Origin: Pirellulales bacterium
GTDB lineage: Bacteria; Planctomycetota; Planctomycetia; Pirellulales; Lacipirellulaceae
Direction: 5' to 3'
NCBI GenBank assembly: GCA_022841705.1
Contig: JALHQZ010000001.1
Span: 1,178,001 to 1,242,000 of the forward strand
Length of the DNA: 64,000 nucleotides
Shown here: piece by piece, positions 27,271-36,474 of the stretch
How the letters are laid out: each line of letters opens with the position of its first letter
How positions within the stretch are numbered: the stretch's first letter is position 1
Notes under the pieces: model-generated
Database searches by the model: none
What the model was told of the DNA's origin: nothing
What the model saw: only the letters and a program-made list of their open reading frames with translations
Program-made: the position numbers and the translations under genes

Positions 27271-27456
27271 ATGCCCGCACTTGCCACAGCGACGCATCTT
27301 AAAACCGCCCGTAACCCCAAAGCCCCCCAGCTTACCGCCGCCCGGCAGCGCATCCGCCGCACCTGGGATTCGGACGAAGCCGCCCGCCGCCGCGAATTGG
27401 GGGCGCTCATGCTCCGGCGGCTGGGTGAAGTGCTCGGCGTGGATTCCTCTAAGTAG
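27271..27456 (+). CDS. Small hypothetical basic protein
   Basis: The ATG at 27271 follows a good ribosome-binding site (CGGAGGAG, seven bases upstream). The product is 61 residues, basic, and rich in Arg, Ala and Leu (TAARQRIRRTWDSDEAARRRE), likely helical. No domain is recognised. A longer in-frame start is possible but would overlap the previous gene and lacks such a ribosome site. Confidence 0.6.
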   Translation: MPALATATHLKTARNPKAPQLTAARQRIRRTWDSDEAARRRELGALMLRRLGEVLGVDSSK

Positions 27457-27559
27457 GCGCACTCGATTCGATGGCGCGTGTCGCGACCCTGCGACAGTTC
27501 CGGAGGCCGCAGTGCCGACGATCTCGTCAATCTCGGCCGATTGCGTAAAATCCAGCGAT

Positions 27560-27575
27560 TGGCACGCCGCATGCA
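27560..27575 (+). promoter_or_regulatory. Candidate sigma-54 promoter
   Basis: TGGCACGCCGCATGCA matches the -24/-12 consensus TGGCACGnnnnTTGCA at all but one position, with exact GG-to-GC spacing. It lies about 95 bases upstream of the ATG at 27670 and points at that gene. Confidence 0.6.
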
Positions 27576-27669
27576 CTAAGCATTGCCAGCACCAAGAAAC
27601 ATCCGGCTCAATTGAGGTCGGCCCCTTGGGTAGCGAACCTTGCCACTCGATTTTTAGGGGGACCCAAAC

Positions 27670-28119
27670 ATGTCCAAACTACTGCTGCCCTTCGCTCTGT
27701 CGCTCACGCTCCTCGGCGGCTTCACCTCCGCGGTGCGGGCCGACGACGATGATTGGGAAGATTACCAAGAAGACCGCGAAGAATACTTCGAAGACCTACG
27801 CGAAGCACAGGAAGAAGCCCACGAGGATTGGCGTGAACAGCAAGAAGAGCTGGCCGATGATCGCCGGCACTTCTACCGCCACAACTACTCGCCGCGGCAG
27901 ATCGTCCAACGCCAGTGGTACTCGCAGCAACCGAGCTACGGCTATGGCTACGGCGGCTTCGGTGGTTATGGCTACGGCGGCTACAGCGGTATCCGCGTGC
28001 AAAGCTTCTACCGCCCGCCAGTGTATGGATATCAGGGCTACGGCGTTGGCTTCGGCCCCAGCGGTCCGGCGTACGTTCCCTACGGTGGGTTCTACATCGC
28101 CCCGCGCTATTGCCACTAA
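27670..28119 (+). CDS. Secreted Tyr/Gly-rich protein
   Basis: The product is 149 residues. A signal peptide (LLLPFALSLTLLGGFTSAVRA) is followed by a strongly acidic helical stretch with many Asp, Glu, Trp and Arg (DDDWEDYQEDREEYFEDLRE). A Gly/Tyr-rich tail comes next (SYGYGYGGFGGYGYGGYSG) and the protein ends CH. The ribosome site GGGGGA precedes the ATG. The composition suggests a structural cell-surface or matrix protein. A candidate sigma-54 promoter is upstream and a strong terminator follows, so it is probably a single-gene unit. Confidence 0.75.
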   Translation: MSKLLLPFALSLTLLGGFTSAVRADDDDWEDYQEDREEYFEDLREAQEEAHEDWREQQEELADDRRHFYRHNYSPRQIVQRQWYSQQPSYGYGYGGFGGYGYGGYSGIRVQSFYRPPVYGYQGYGVGFGPSGPAYVPYGGFYIAPRYCH

Positions 28120-28137
28120 CGTGCGCTAACAACTCGA

Positions 28138-28173
28138 GCGGAGCCCTGAGTGATTCGGGGCTCCGCTTTTTTT
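28138..28173 (+). terminator. Rho-independent terminator
   Basis: GCGGAGCCC at 28138-28146 pairs with GGGCTCCGC at 28158-28166, followed by seven T. It closes the transcript of the Tyr/Gly-rich protein. Confidence 0.92.
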
Positions 28174-28189
28174 GCGCGGTTAGTACGAA

Positions 28190-28486
28190 TTAACTACGCG
28201 CTGCATCAAGCACTTTCTCCGCAACATACTCATAATCGATTAGAAGGGGACCTACCAGCTTAGGCTGATCTTCGAACGCCTGAATTAGCCCGAGTGCCAA
28301 ATCATTGACCTGTGCTTGATGGTTGCCTGCTGGTACTTCACGTCGAGCGAACGAGTTGATACGGCGAATTGCGATCTCGGCAGTTCTTTGCCAATCTTCG
28401 GCACACTGACCCGCTACCGGCGAGCCTTCGTTCCAGCATGCTTCCACAGCATCCGTCACTCGTCGCAATACTTCTGGGTCGATCAT
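28190..28486 (-). CDS. Hypothetical small protein
   Basis: The ATG at 28486 overlaps the stop of the upstream gene by four bases (ATGA), giving a 98-residue product beginning MIDPEVLRRVTDAVEACW. It is predicted helical and soluble, with no recognised domain. The coupled start argues that it is real and co-expressed with the anchor protein upstream. Confidence 0.6.
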   Translation of the reverse strand: MIDPEVLRRVTDAVEACWNEGSPVAGQCAEDWQRTAEIAIRRINSFARREVPAGNHQAQVNDLALGLIQAFEDQPKLVGPLLIDYEYVAEKVLDAARS

Positions 28487-28833
28487 CTGGCATTCTCGGA
28501 TTGCCGCTCTTCGCGTAGCTCTTCGCCATTCCACACACTGCGCGCAGTGATTGTGAAATGCGCACCATCCGTTTCATAACGCATCCCGGCGAGAGTCTCT
28601 TCATCGCCGCCATCGGGATAAGTGAATTTCAATCCCTCCAAGGAATCGGGGTATCGCCCGTGCTGTCGATAATGTTCATCGAGCAGCCTCCCCGCTTCAA
28701 CCAGCAAAGCGCGTTGGGCTGAATATTCAGCCATACGTCGAGCCGATGCGATTTCGTAACCAATCCAAATTGCAAGCGGCAAGAGAACGGCGGCAGTCAA
28801 CAGGGCACACCCAATTTTTTCGTGTTTGTCCAT
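28483..28833 (-). CDS. Hypothetical membrane-anchored protein, pseudopilin-like layout
   Basis: The product is 116 residues. One N-terminal hydrophobic segment (GCALLTAAVLLPLAIWIGYEIA) leads into an amphipathic helix. The short domain that follows contains EHYRQHGRYPDSLEGLKFTYPDGG, a pattern like that in type II pseudopilins, where a Tyr-Pro-x-x-L follows the long helix. There is no typical prepilin cleavage site (GFTLIE), so the resemblance is only architectural. It heads a two-gene unit with 28190-28486. Confidence 0.6.
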   Translation of the reverse strand: MDKHEKIGCALLTAAVLLPLAIWIGYEIASARRMAEYSAQRALLVEAGRLLDEHYRQHGRYPDSLEGLKFTYPDGGDEETLAGMRYETDGAHFTITARSVWNGEELREERQSENAR

Positions 28834-28836
28834 CGC

Positions 28837-31194
28837 TTACGGCCACTCCACCCGCGCCCAAAACGGATGCTTCCGATCCCCCCGGCTCCGCGCGTCTTCC
28901 AGAAGCACGCCGAGATCAGGTTCCACGTTATCGCTCCTCCCGATCACGCGGCGGTTGTTCACTTGAATTTCCATCGGCTGCTCGAAGTTCACCACGTCGG
29001 GCGAGAGCCATAACGTCAGCCCCGCGGCGGCTGTGTTGGCGGCGAGGCGGTTGTCTTCGTAGCGGCGGCCGCGGACGGTCGCCGCGCGAGTACCGCGCTT
29101 CGGCGGCCAGGCGCGGGGGTCGAGTTGTAGCTTGGGTGGAAACTGGTGCGCTTCAATCCACCAGAAAAAATTGTCCCACGGGCGGAGCGTACTCACTTCA
29201 AACTCTTGCGGCGTGGGCGGTCGGCGGCGCCGGCCCATCCAGTCGAACATGCGCAGAATCTCGTCGCTGAAACTTTCGTGGCCGCGGCCCAGGTACTCAA
29301 CCACGGTGGCGTCGAACTTGGGCCGCAGGTAGCGGTCGAACTCGCGGGCGCTTTTGGCCAGCTTGCCGCCATCGAGTTCCCCCTCCACCGCGTAGAAGGG
29401 CAAGTTGGTGGCGTTCTCCCAGTACCAGCCGACGTACCGATCCGCCACCGCGAGAATCGGCAGCACGCCCGCCCACAGGTCAGGGTGCGCGAGGCCAATG
29501 TCCCAGGCCGCATCGCCCCCCATGTCGTGCCCGGTGAGGAAGATGTGGTCGGTATCAATGGCCAACCGCCGCTGCGCATCCCGCAGCGCGGCGAGCACCG
29601 CCCGATGTTCGGCCAGCGAATAGTTGTACGCAAACTGGTGCGGCTTTTGCCAATCAACCGCCAACACAATGTACCCATGCCGCATCGCTTGACCGCGCCT
29701 GCCTAGCTCGGGATTCGGAGCGCCCGCCCAGTAATCGAGCTGCGTGGTGGGCGAAAAACCTTGCCCGCAGAGCGTGACGATCGTTGGATAACTCCGCAGC
29801 GGATCGTACTCCGGCGGCAACTGCACCCAGTAGGGGATGTCCGCTTCGCCTTCCGGCCCGGGCGCCGATAGTTCGTAGCAACCGGGGCCGCGCTGTTTCG
29901 ACGGCGGCAACCGAAACGGCGGCTTCATCAGTTTCAAAAGCTGCGCGATCTTCTCGACCGATGAACCTTCCAAATCGCGAATTTCAGTGAGCATCGCCGC
30001 CCGGTTAACCGCCGCCTGTTCGCGCAGATACTGCCGCACCAAATCGCGCAGCCGATAGAGCGCGAGTGACGTCTGCAAGTTATCAATCGCTTGATCGGCG
30101 CCCAATAGCCACCCGCTGATCGCCACCGCAAGTTGCTGATTCGCATCGAGCGCCGGCCCGCTGGAAAGCTGCTTGAACGCCGCCATCCGCGGCAGCGAAG
30201 CTTCGTTCAGTTCGGCCGAAATCTCCGCTTCAACGGCGAGCGCAACTTCCTTTGCACTCGGCTCGGCGATTTTGCTAACGGTCGTTTTGAGTGCGGCGAG
30301 CATCTCAGCCCGTTCGCGATCGGAAGCCTCGAGCGCATCCAAAAGCTCGCGCACTTCTTGCAGCGTGACGCCTGCCACTTCGTCCGCCGGGAAGTTAGCG
30401 AGCAACGTGCGCGCCAGCTCGAACTGTCCCGCGCCGCGCCGAAGTTTGATCTCATCCAAAATGCTTTCGGCCGCGAGCTGGCGGAGTTGCCGCACGTCGG
30501 CGCCCAGGTCCTGCATCTCCGGAAAATCGGCGATCACCTTCTCGAGTTCCGCCCGCGCATCGCGATAGCGCTCGCTTTGCAGGTACAGCCGCACGACTTG
30601 CAGCCGGGCGTCCACATCGCTTTGCGACACCGCCCCGGCCAGCACCAGCGACAGCGTTTCACGCGGGATGCTGCTGGTCGCCAGCCGCATGTCCCACAAG
30701 TAGCTGCGCGGTTCGCCCTGCAGTCCACGCACGCGCGTGTAAGTGGGCGTGATTTCGGTGATCCCTTGCACCACGGCTAGCGAGCCACCTGGCGCCGCCA
30801 TCTCGTAAATCCGCCGCCCATACTGGTCGAACGGCGTGACGCGAATCATCCGCCCGATGGCGCCGAGCGCCGCCCCGCGCTCCGCATGATTCTGCCAGAC
30901 GCGAATCTTAACTTCCTGCTCGTTGTCCGCATCGATGATGTTGGCGACCTGTGTGGTATGCACAAAGGTGCGCCGCAGCCCGTCGTCCACCATCACAATC
31001 TGCGTGACGGGCACCTCCCCGGCGCCCTTCTCCGGTTGCAGCGGATCCTCCGCCACTCCGCCGACCTTCGTCACATCCCCGCGCAGCGTGCGGCCATCCT
31101 TCAGTTGCAACGTAGCGCCACTCGCGCTTGTAGCGAAGAGCGCGATCAAGATCAGAAGTCGAATCACCGCCGAGTTCCTTCCATGTGCGAGCAT
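28837..31194 (-). CDS. Secreted alpha/beta-hydrolase-like protein with helical N-terminal domain
   Basis: The product is about 785 residues from the ATG at 31194. A GTG at 31167, with AGGAA just upstream, would start exactly at the signal peptide (IRLLILIALFATSASGATLQ) and may be the true start. The first ~400 residues contain TPR-like helices (RLYLQSERYRDARAELEKV). The C-terminal half is an esterase/PHB-depolymerase-like fold (WVQLPPEYDPLRSYPTIV, HIFLTGHDMGGDAAWD, GRGHESF). The nucleophile position holds Asp (codon 29524-29526, GHDMGG) where Ser is expected; the candidate catalytic His is in GHESF. It is probably periplasmic. It could be inactive, or use Asp as in haloalkane dehalogenases. 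Confidence 0.78.
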   Translation of the reverse strand: MLAHGRNSAVIRLLILIALFATSASGATLQLKDGRTLRGDVTKVGGVAEDPLQPEKGAGEVPVTQIVMVDDGLRRTFVHTTQVANIIDADNEQEVKIRVWQNHAERGAALGAIGRMIRVTPFDQYGRRIYEMAAPGGSLAVVQGITEITPTYTRVRGLQGEPRSYLWDMRLATSSIPRETLSLVLAGAVSQSDVDARLQVVRLYLQSERYRDARAELEKVIADFPEMQDLGADVRQLRQLAAESILDEIKLRRGAGQFELARTLLANFPADEVAGVTLQEVRELLDALEASDRERAEMLAALKTTVSKIAEPSAKEVALAVEAEISAELNEASLPRMAAFKQLSSGPALDANQQLAVAISGWLLGADQAIDNLQTSLALYRLRDLVRQYLREQAAVNRAAMLTEIRDLEGSSVEKIAQLLKLMKPPFRLPPSKQRGPGCYELSAPGPEGEADIPYWVQLPPEYDPLRSYPTIVTLCGQGFSPTTQLDYWAGAPNPELGRRGQAMRHGYIVLAVDWQKPHQFAYNYSLAEHRAVLAALRDAQRRLAIDTDHIFLTGHDMGGDAAWDIGLAHPDLWAGVLPILAVADRYVGWYWENATNLPFYAVEGELDGGKLAKSAREFDRYLRPKFDATVVEYLGRGHESFSDEILRMFDWMGRRRRPPTPQEFEVSTLRPWDNFFWWIEAHQFPPKLQLDPRAWPPKRGTRAATVRGRRYEDNRLAANTAAAGLTLWLSPDVVNFEQPMEIQVNNRRVIGRSDNVEPDLGVLLEDARSRGDRKHPFWARVEWP

Positions 31195-31284
31195 AACTTG
31201 ATTGTCACGCGAATTCGGAAAGGAGATAAGGGGGATGAATGTCCTTGCGGAGAGTTATGTGAATGGAAAGCCGAAGTTTTGCGC

Positions 31285-31387
31285 GAATGACCAATGACCA
31301 AGCCGAAATGACCAATTAAAACTACGGCGTCAAAACAATCGCACTACAAAATCTCAGTGGTCATTTCGGCTTGTGAATTGGTCATTC
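31285..31387. repeat. Inverted repeat, family R10
   Basis: GAATGACCAATGACCAAGCC on the left and GGTCATTTCGGCTTG plus AATTGGTCATTC on the right form imperfect arms in the gap between two divergent genes. Related half-elements occur at 63468-63525. Confidence 0.65.
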
Positions 31388-31492
31388 CCCCCTCGAACGG
31401 CAATCTACTCCCACCAGCTTCGCCCCAACAGCATTCATCCCCCGTATCTCCACTCTATCCCCCTTATCTCCTATCTCTTAAAATACGTCATA

Positions 31493-32899
31493 ATGAAGGA
31501 CTTTAACCGCGAAAGTTTGTGCCACGATCCGATTCACGGGTACATTCCCTTCGTATCGCAGGTTCCTGCCGGCGAAGTGGCGGAGCGCACCCTCTTGGAT
31601 CATCCGTGGCTCCAGCGGATGCGGCAGATTCACCAGTTGCAAACCGCCTGGTGGGTTTATCCGTCGGCCGAGCATACGCGGTTTCAGCACGTCGTCGGCG
31701 CCATGCACATGGCCAGCCGCGTGGTGGCCGGCATGTACGACTCGCTCGCCGATTCGTGCCAAGGTCAAGTGCCGAGCCGCGGGTACGTCGAATGCCTCGC
31801 GCGACTCGCGGCCCTGCTGCACGATGTCGGCCACGGCCCGTTTGGTCACTTCTTCGATGCTCATTTTTTGAAGGCGTACAAGCTGACGCACGAGATGCTC
31901 GGCGCCCACATCATCGTCCACGAACTGGGCGATTTGCTGCGCGAGGTGCGCCGCTGCCCCAGCAGCGAACTCGGCGTCGGCGAGCGGATCGACCCCGCTC
32001 AAATCGCCTTCCTCATCCAGCGGCCGAAATCACACGACTCCGGCGACCACCCCAAGTGGCTGGTGCTGCTGCGAAGTTTGTTCTGCGGGGTGTATACCGT
32101 CGATAACATGGACTTTGTCCTGCGGGACGCCTACATGAGCGGCTACAGCGAACGGGCCTACGATCTCGAACGGCTATTGCGCTACAGCTTCTTTACGCCG
32201 AAAGGCCTGACGATCCACGCCCGCGGCATCAACGCGCTGCTGAAGTTCATGCAGGTCCGCAGCGAGCTGTTCCGGGCCGTCTATTTCCACCGCACCGTGC
32301 GGGCGATCGACCTGACGCTCGCCGAACTATTTCGAGATAGCCGAGAGCTTTTATTCCCCGGCAACCCCCTCGAACATTTGGCCGCCTACCGCGGTCTTAC
32401 CGAATGGTCCCTGCTGGTAGATGTTTCGCGCTGGAGCGCGAGCGATGATCCGCGCAAACGTGAACTCGGCCAGCGGTGGGACCGGCTGCTTGAACGGCAG
32501 GTCGATTGGATCACCGTCGATGAGCGCAACCTCACGTTCGGCCCCGACCATGCCGAGCAGACAAGCATTTTCAGCAGCGAGAGTTTGGTCGAACAAAAGA
32601 TTCGCGCCGAGTTGCCGAGCGAATTTGGGGCCTTGGAAATCAAGATCGACCTCCCCCGCCACATTTACCGCCCCGACAGCCTCGCCGCCACCGCCGGCCA
32701 AAACTTCCTCTACAAACCAGCGACCGGCAAGGTCTCGCCGCTGACCGACGACAAACTGTTCGAACAACTCCCGCTGGCCCATCGCACCTGCCGCGTGTAC
32801 CTGCGGAAGGATCACACCCCGGCGCAAGCGCAAGCCGTGGGGGCGGCGCTCGATCGGCTGGTGGGGATTCGGGCGGAGGATGATTTGACGAATATGTAG
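31493..32899 (+). CDS. HD-domain phosphohydrolase (dNTPase-like)
   Basis: The product is 468 residues from the ATG at 31493 (MKDFNRESLCHDPIHGYIPF). The N-terminal DPIHGYIPF, RMRQIHQLQTAWWVYPSAEHTRFQH and LLHDVGHGPFGHFFD are hallmarks of the YdhJ/SAMHD1-like HD family: the metal ligands are H (in TRFQH), HD (in LLHDVGHG) and a downstream D (in YTVDNMDFVLRDAY). Such proteins hydrolyse dNTPs or related nucleotides. There is no membrane segment. The gap upstream carries an inverted repeat, and the gene is followed by purB on the same strand. Confidence 0.88.
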   Translation: MKDFNRESLCHDPIHGYIPFVSQVPAGEVAERTLLDHPWLQRMRQIHQLQTAWWVYPSAEHTRFQHVVGAMHMASRVVAGMYDSLADSCQGQVPSRGYVECLARLAALLHDVGHGPFGHFFDAHFLKAYKLTHEMLGAHIIVHELGDLLREVRRCPSSELGVGERIDPAQIAFLIQRPKSHDSGDHPKWLVLLRSLFCGVYTVDNMDFVLRDAYMSGYSERAYDLERLLRYSFFTPKGLTIHARGINALLKFMQVRSELFRAVYFHRTVRAIDLTLAELFRDSRELLFPGNPLEHLAAYRGLTEWSLLVDVSRWSASDDPRKRELGQRWDRLLERQVDWITVDERNLTFGPDHAEQTSIFSSESLVEQKIRAELPSEFGALEIKIDLPRHIYRPDSLAATAGQNFLYKPATGKVSPLTDDKLFEQLPLAHRTCRVYLRKDHTPAQAQAVGAALDRLVGIRAEDDLTNM

Positions 32900-32907
32900 G
32901 GGAGGTG

Positions 32908-32992
32908 ATTAGTGATTGGTGAGTCGTGAATCGGGAAGATTTTCGGTCCACCTCTCGCGATTCGCCACTCACCACTCACCATTCACGATTCA
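32908..32992. repeat. Inverted repeat, family R11
   Basis: GATTGGTGAGTCGTGAATCG on the left and ACTCACCATTCACGATTCAC on the right form arms between the HD gene and purB. A related pair is at 38659-38748. Confidence 0.6.
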
Positions 32993-32997
32993 CGCTC

Positions 32998-34422
32998 ATG
33001 CACGACACCTACGACAACCCGCTCATCACCCGCTACGCTTCGCGCGAAATGGCCACGCTTTGGTGCGCCCAGCGCAAGTTTGGTTTGTGGCGGCGGTTGT
33101 GGGTGATGCTCGCCGAAGCGGAGGCCGAACTCGGCATCGCCATCACACCGGCCCAATTGGCGGAATTGCGCGCCAATGTGGACAACATCGACTTCGCGGC
33201 GGCCGACGCCTACGAAAAGAAGCTGCGGCACGATGTGATGGCGCACGTTCACGCCTACGGCGATGTCTGCCCTTCGGCTCGCGGCATTATTCACCTCGGG
33301 GCGACCAGCAATTTTGTCGTCGACAACGCCGACCTCATCCTGCTGCGCGAATCGCTAGAACTCGTGCGCCGGCGACTCGTGAGTGTGATCGACGCCCTCG
33401 CCAAGTTCGCCGAAACGCACCGTGCCCTCCCGACGCTCGGCTTCACTCACTTCCAACCCGCGCAACCGACGACCGTCGGTAAGCGCGCCTGCTTGTGGGT
33501 GTACGACTTGGTGCTCGATTTAACCGAGATCGAACATCGGCTCGGCACGCTTGCCGCACGCAGCACCAAAGGAACCACCGGTTCGCAGGCGAGTTTCCTC
33601 GAGCTTTTCCACGGCGACCACGCCAAAGTGCGGCAGCTTGAACGCCGCGTGGCGGAAAAGATGGGCTTTGCCGAAAGCTACGCCGTCACCGGGCAGACGT
33701 ACCCGCGGAAGGTTGATACGCAGGTGCTCGATTGTTTGGCCGGCATCGCGGCGAGCGCTCACAAAGCGGCCACCGATTTGCGGCTGCTCGCGCATCGCAA
33801 GGAAGTGGAAGAGCCGTTTGAGAAGGACCAAATCGGTTCGAGCGCCATGGCGTACAAGCGGAACCCCATGCGGGCCGAGCGGATCTGCAGCCTCGCGCGG
33901 TTCGTGATGAGCCTTCCCGCGAACGCCGCCCAAACGCACGCCACCCAGTGGCTCGAACGCACGCTCGACGACAGCGCCAATCGCCGGCTCACCCTGCCGC
34001 AGGCGTTCCTCGGCATCGACGCCGTGCTGAACGTCTACCAAAACGTTGCCGAAGGCTTGGTAGTTTATCCACAAGTCATCGCGCGCAATCTAGCCGCCGA
34101 ACTGCCGTTCATGGTGACCGAAAACATCCTGATGGACGCGGTGGCCGCGGGCGGCGACCGCCAAGAGCTGCACGAACGGATCCGCCAGCACAGCCAAGCC
34201 GCCGCCGCGGTGGTGAAGCAAGCAGGGGGCGATAACGACCTTATTGCGAGACTCAAGGCCGACCCCGCGTTCGCCTCCGCCGACTTCGCCGCCCACATGA
34301 ACGGCGCCACTCTCACCGGCCGCAGCGCGGAACAGGTAGACGAGTTCTTATCCGAAGTGATCGCCCCGATCCGCGCGAAGTACAAGCAAGAAATCAGCCG
34401 GGGCGATGAGTTGCGTGTGTAG
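32998..34422 (+). CDS. purB: Adenylosuccinate lyase
   Basis: Catalyses two steps of purine synthesis: SAICAR to AICAR and adenylosuccinate to AMP. The product is 474 residues from the ATG at 32998 ([18 protein letters not shown]). Visible motifs are [14 protein letters not shown] (usually HxGxTSxD; here Asn follows Ser), [15 protein letters not shown] with the catalytic His, and the signature [18 protein letters not shown]. The C-terminal helical domain is present. Upstream in-frame codons to 32926 are translated repeat and were left out. Confidence 0.95.
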   Translation: MHDTYDNPLITRYASREMATLWCAQRKFGLWRRLWVMLAEAEAELGIAITPAQLAELRANVDNIDFAAADAYEKKLRHDVMAHVHAYGDVCPSARGIIHLGATSNFVVDNADLILLRESLELVRRRLVSVIDALAKFAETHRALPTLGFTHFQPAQPTTVGKRACLWVYDLVLDLTEIEHRLGTLAARSTKGTTGSQASFLELFHGDHAKVRQLERRVAEKMGFAESYAVTGQTYPRKVDTQVLDCLAGIAASAHKAATDLRLLAHRKEVEEPFEKDQIGSSAMAYKRNPMRAERICSLARFVMSLPANAAQTHATQWLERTLDDSANRRLTLPQAFLGIDAVLNVYQNVAEGLVVYPQVIARNLAAELPFMVTENILMDAVAAGGDRQELHERIRQHSQAAAAVVKQAGGDNDLIARLKADPAFASADFAAHMNGATLTGRSAEQVDEFLSEVIAPIRAKYKQEISRGDELRV

Positions 34423-34484
34423 CACGGGACCAAAGTCCCGTGCGAGATGTGCGGCTTCCGCACGGGACTTCGGTCCCGTGCTAC
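34420..34484. repeat. Bipartite repeat, family R7
   Basis: TAGCACGGGACCAAAGTCCC and GGGACTTCGGTCCCGTGCTA form two inverted hairpins between the convergent purB and transaldolase genes. It may act as a two-way terminator. Confidence 0.8.
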
Positions 34485-34489
34485 CAAAG

Positions 34490-35449
34490 TCAACCAGCCC
34501 GTTTCGCGACTAACTGCTCCAGCTTCACAATATCCGCCGAGAACTTGCGGATGCCTTCGGCCGTCTTCTCCGTCGCCATCGCGTTGTCGTTCAGTAAGTA
34601 ACGGAACGTTTTCTCATCGAGCACCAGCCGTTCGATCTTCGCATCGCGCGCCGCGGCGGGATCGAGCTTGCGCGTGAGTGGTTCGTTCGAGGCGGCGAGC
34701 TCACCGAGCAGCGCCGGGCTGATCGTCAGCAGATCGCAGCCTGCCAGTTCCACGATCTCGCCCTTGTTGCGGAAGCTCGCGCCCATGACTTCGGTCGCGT
34801 GGCCGAAGTGCTTGTAGTAGTGGTAAATCTCGCGCACGGAGAGGACGCCGGGGTCTTCGTGCGGGGCGAAGTCCCGTTTCTCCGCCGCCTTGTACCAATC
34901 GAGTATCCGGCCGACAAACGGCGAAATGAGCTGCACCCCGGCCTCCGCACACGCCACCGCCTGCGGCAGTGAGAAAAGGAGCGTCAAATTGCAGTGAATC
35001 CCTTCGCGCTCAAGCACCTCCGCCGCCCGGATGCCTTCCCACGTGCTGGCGATTTTGATGAGCACGCGATTGCGATCGATTCCTTGCTTAGCGTAGAGCC
35101 CGATCAGCTTCTTCGCTTTTTCAATCGTGCCCGCGGTGTCGAACGAAAGCCGCGCATCGGTCTCGGTGGAAACACGTCCCGGCACGATTTTGAGAATCTC
35201 AACGCCGAACAGCACCAACAAATCGTCGATGATTTCATTCCACAGTGCTGGTCCGGTGAGCTTCGAAGACTTCTGTCCCGCCACCGCGCGATCGACGAGC
35301 GCCGAGTAAGCCGGCTGCGAAGCGGCCGCCAAAATGAGCGACGGATTAGTCGTCGCATCCTGCGGCGCATACTGTCGCATCTGCTCGAAGTCCCCCGTGT
35401 CGGCAACGACCTTGGTGAAGGATTTCAACGCTTCGAGTTGATTCGGCAT
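34490..35449 (-). CDS. tal: Transaldolase
   Basis: Moves a dihydroxyacetone unit between sugar phosphates in the non-oxidative pentose phosphate pathway. The product is 319 residues and starts [20 protein letters not shown]. The motif [10 protein letters not shown] is the family's first signature, and [12 protein letters not shown] contains the Schiff-base Lys. Length and order fit the classical type (TalB-like). Confidence 0.95.
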   Translation of the reverse strand: MPNQLEALKSFTKVVADTGDFEQMRQYAPQDATTNPSLILAAASQPAYSALVDRAVAGQKSSKLTGPALWNEIIDDLLVLFGVEILKIVPGRVSTETDARLSFDTAGTIEKAKKLIGLYAKQGIDRNRVLIKIASTWEGIRAAEVLEREGIHCNLTLLFSLPQAVACAEAGVQLISPFVGRILDWYKAAEKRDFAPHEDPGVLSVREIYHYYKHFGHATEVMGASFRNKGEIVELAGCDLLTISPALLGELAASNEPLTRKLDPAAARDAKIERLVLDEKTFRYLLNDNAMATEKTAEGIRKFSADIVKLEQLVAKRAG

Positions 35450-35470
35450 GGTCTTTCCAGGAATGACGAT

Positions 35471-35620
35471 AGGGGACGCGGAAGAACGCGGATAAGAAAA
35501 AAGGGAACACTAATCAGCACTAATCGACGCTAATCAGAAAATGAACTTCTTCAGATTAGTAGAAATTAGTGCTGATTAGTGTTCCCTTTATTCTTCTTAT
35601 TCGCGCTAATCCGCGTCCCC
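35471..35620. repeat. Inverted repeat, family R6
   Basis: AGGGGACGCGGAAGAACGCGG on the left and CGCGCTAATCCGCGTCCCC on the right are outer arms. Inside are GGGAACACTAATCAGCACTA and its near-complement TAGTGCTGATTAGTGTTCCC. The whole 150 bases can fold as one long hairpin between tal and the Fur-family gene. Confidence 0.85.
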
Positions 35621-35633
35621 AATTCTTGTTTCT

Positions 35634-36137
35634 TCAGATGAGATCGAGCGGACTCTTCCGGCGGTGGCGTTTTTGGGAGCACGACTCGCAGACACCGTTG
35701 ATGATTAGGCGGTGGCCGGTCACGCGGAAGCCATGTTCGGCGGCGACGGCATTACGCAGTTCGTTGAACGCGTCGCTTTGGAACTCGATGAGGGAATCAC
35801 AAAGTTCGCAGTGCAGGTGATCGTGCTGGGGGTAGCCGTAGTCGTGTTCGTAAACGGCCCGGCCGGCAAGGTTGATGGTGCGTAAGAGGCCTGCTTCGAC
35901 GAGTTCTTCCAGCGTACGATACACCGTCGCCCGGCTAACCCGTTCGCCCTTGAGTTCCTTGCCTAAGGCGGCGATCAGTTCGTCGGCATCGAAATGCTCG
36001 TGCCGGGAAAAGACGTAGTCGATTAGAATCCGCCGCTGCTGGGTGATCCGCTTGCCGCGACTTTGCAGATACTCCTCGAACCGCTCCTGCGGATTCAATG
36101 AGACCTGCACTTCACCTAGGGCGTATTCGCTCGACAT
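35634..36137 (-). CDS. Fur-family metal-responsive transcriptional regulator
   Basis: The product is 167 residues. The N-terminal winged helix includes RITQQRRILIDYVF and SRATVYRTLEELVEAGLL. The dimerisation domain has HDHLHCELCDSLIEF and CESCSQ, two Cys pairs that build the structural zinc site. It represses genes in response to iron or peroxide, but the Fur/PerR/Zur subtype cannot be fixed by eye. The insertion FSRHEHFDADELIAAL is normal. It is transcribed away from flgM. Confidence 0.9.
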   Translation of the reverse strand: MSSEYALGEVQVSLNPQERFEEYLQSRGKRITQQRRILIDYVFSRHEHFDADELIAALGKELKGERVSRATVYRTLEELVEAGLLRTINLAGRAVYEHDYGYPQHDHLHCELCDSLIEFQSDAFNELRNAVAAEHGFRVTGHRLIINGVCESCSQKRHRRKSPLDLI

Positions 36138-36183
36138 AGCCGTATTCTAGATTCGCCGAGCACCAGCGACAACCAACCGTGAA

Positions 36184-36474
36184 TTAACCCAGCTCATCAA
36201 GCAGCCGTTCGAGTGCCGCGTCGATTTTCGCCGGGGTTTCGTACGTTCCGCCGGCGATTTCCTGGCGAATGCGGTTCACCAAATCGCTGCGGATGCCCGA
36301 CGCATCCTGGAGAGCGGAGCTGGCATCGAGGGCGGCTTGGGCGGCAGGCGAGATGTCCAATTGATCGACCGGTCCCTTCGCGGCGGGCCCTTGGGCTTCT
36401 GCTGCGGGCTTCGCACGGTGCGGCCCCTGCAAACCTTGCGGACCGTGAGCGTGTGTTGTGCCGTGAATTTGCAT
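36184..36474 (-). CDS. flgM: FlgM-like anti-sigma-28 factor
   Basis: The product is 96 residues. The ATG at 36474 is preceded by GGAGAGGAA, a good ribosome site. The N-terminal third is His/Gln/Pro-rich (HGTTHAHGPQGLQGPHRA) and disordered. The C-terminal half (LDISPAAQAALDASSAL, IRSDLVNRIRQEIAGGTYETPAKIDAALERLLDEL) matches the FlgM helical sigma-binding region. No flagellar gene lies nearby, so it is an orphan. A longer upstream start is not supported. Confidence 0.75.
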   Translation of the reverse strand: MQIHGTTHAHGPQGLQGPHRAKPAAEAQGPAAKGPVDQLDISPAAQAALDASSALQDASGIRSDLVNRIRQEIAGGTYETPAKIDAALERLLDELG

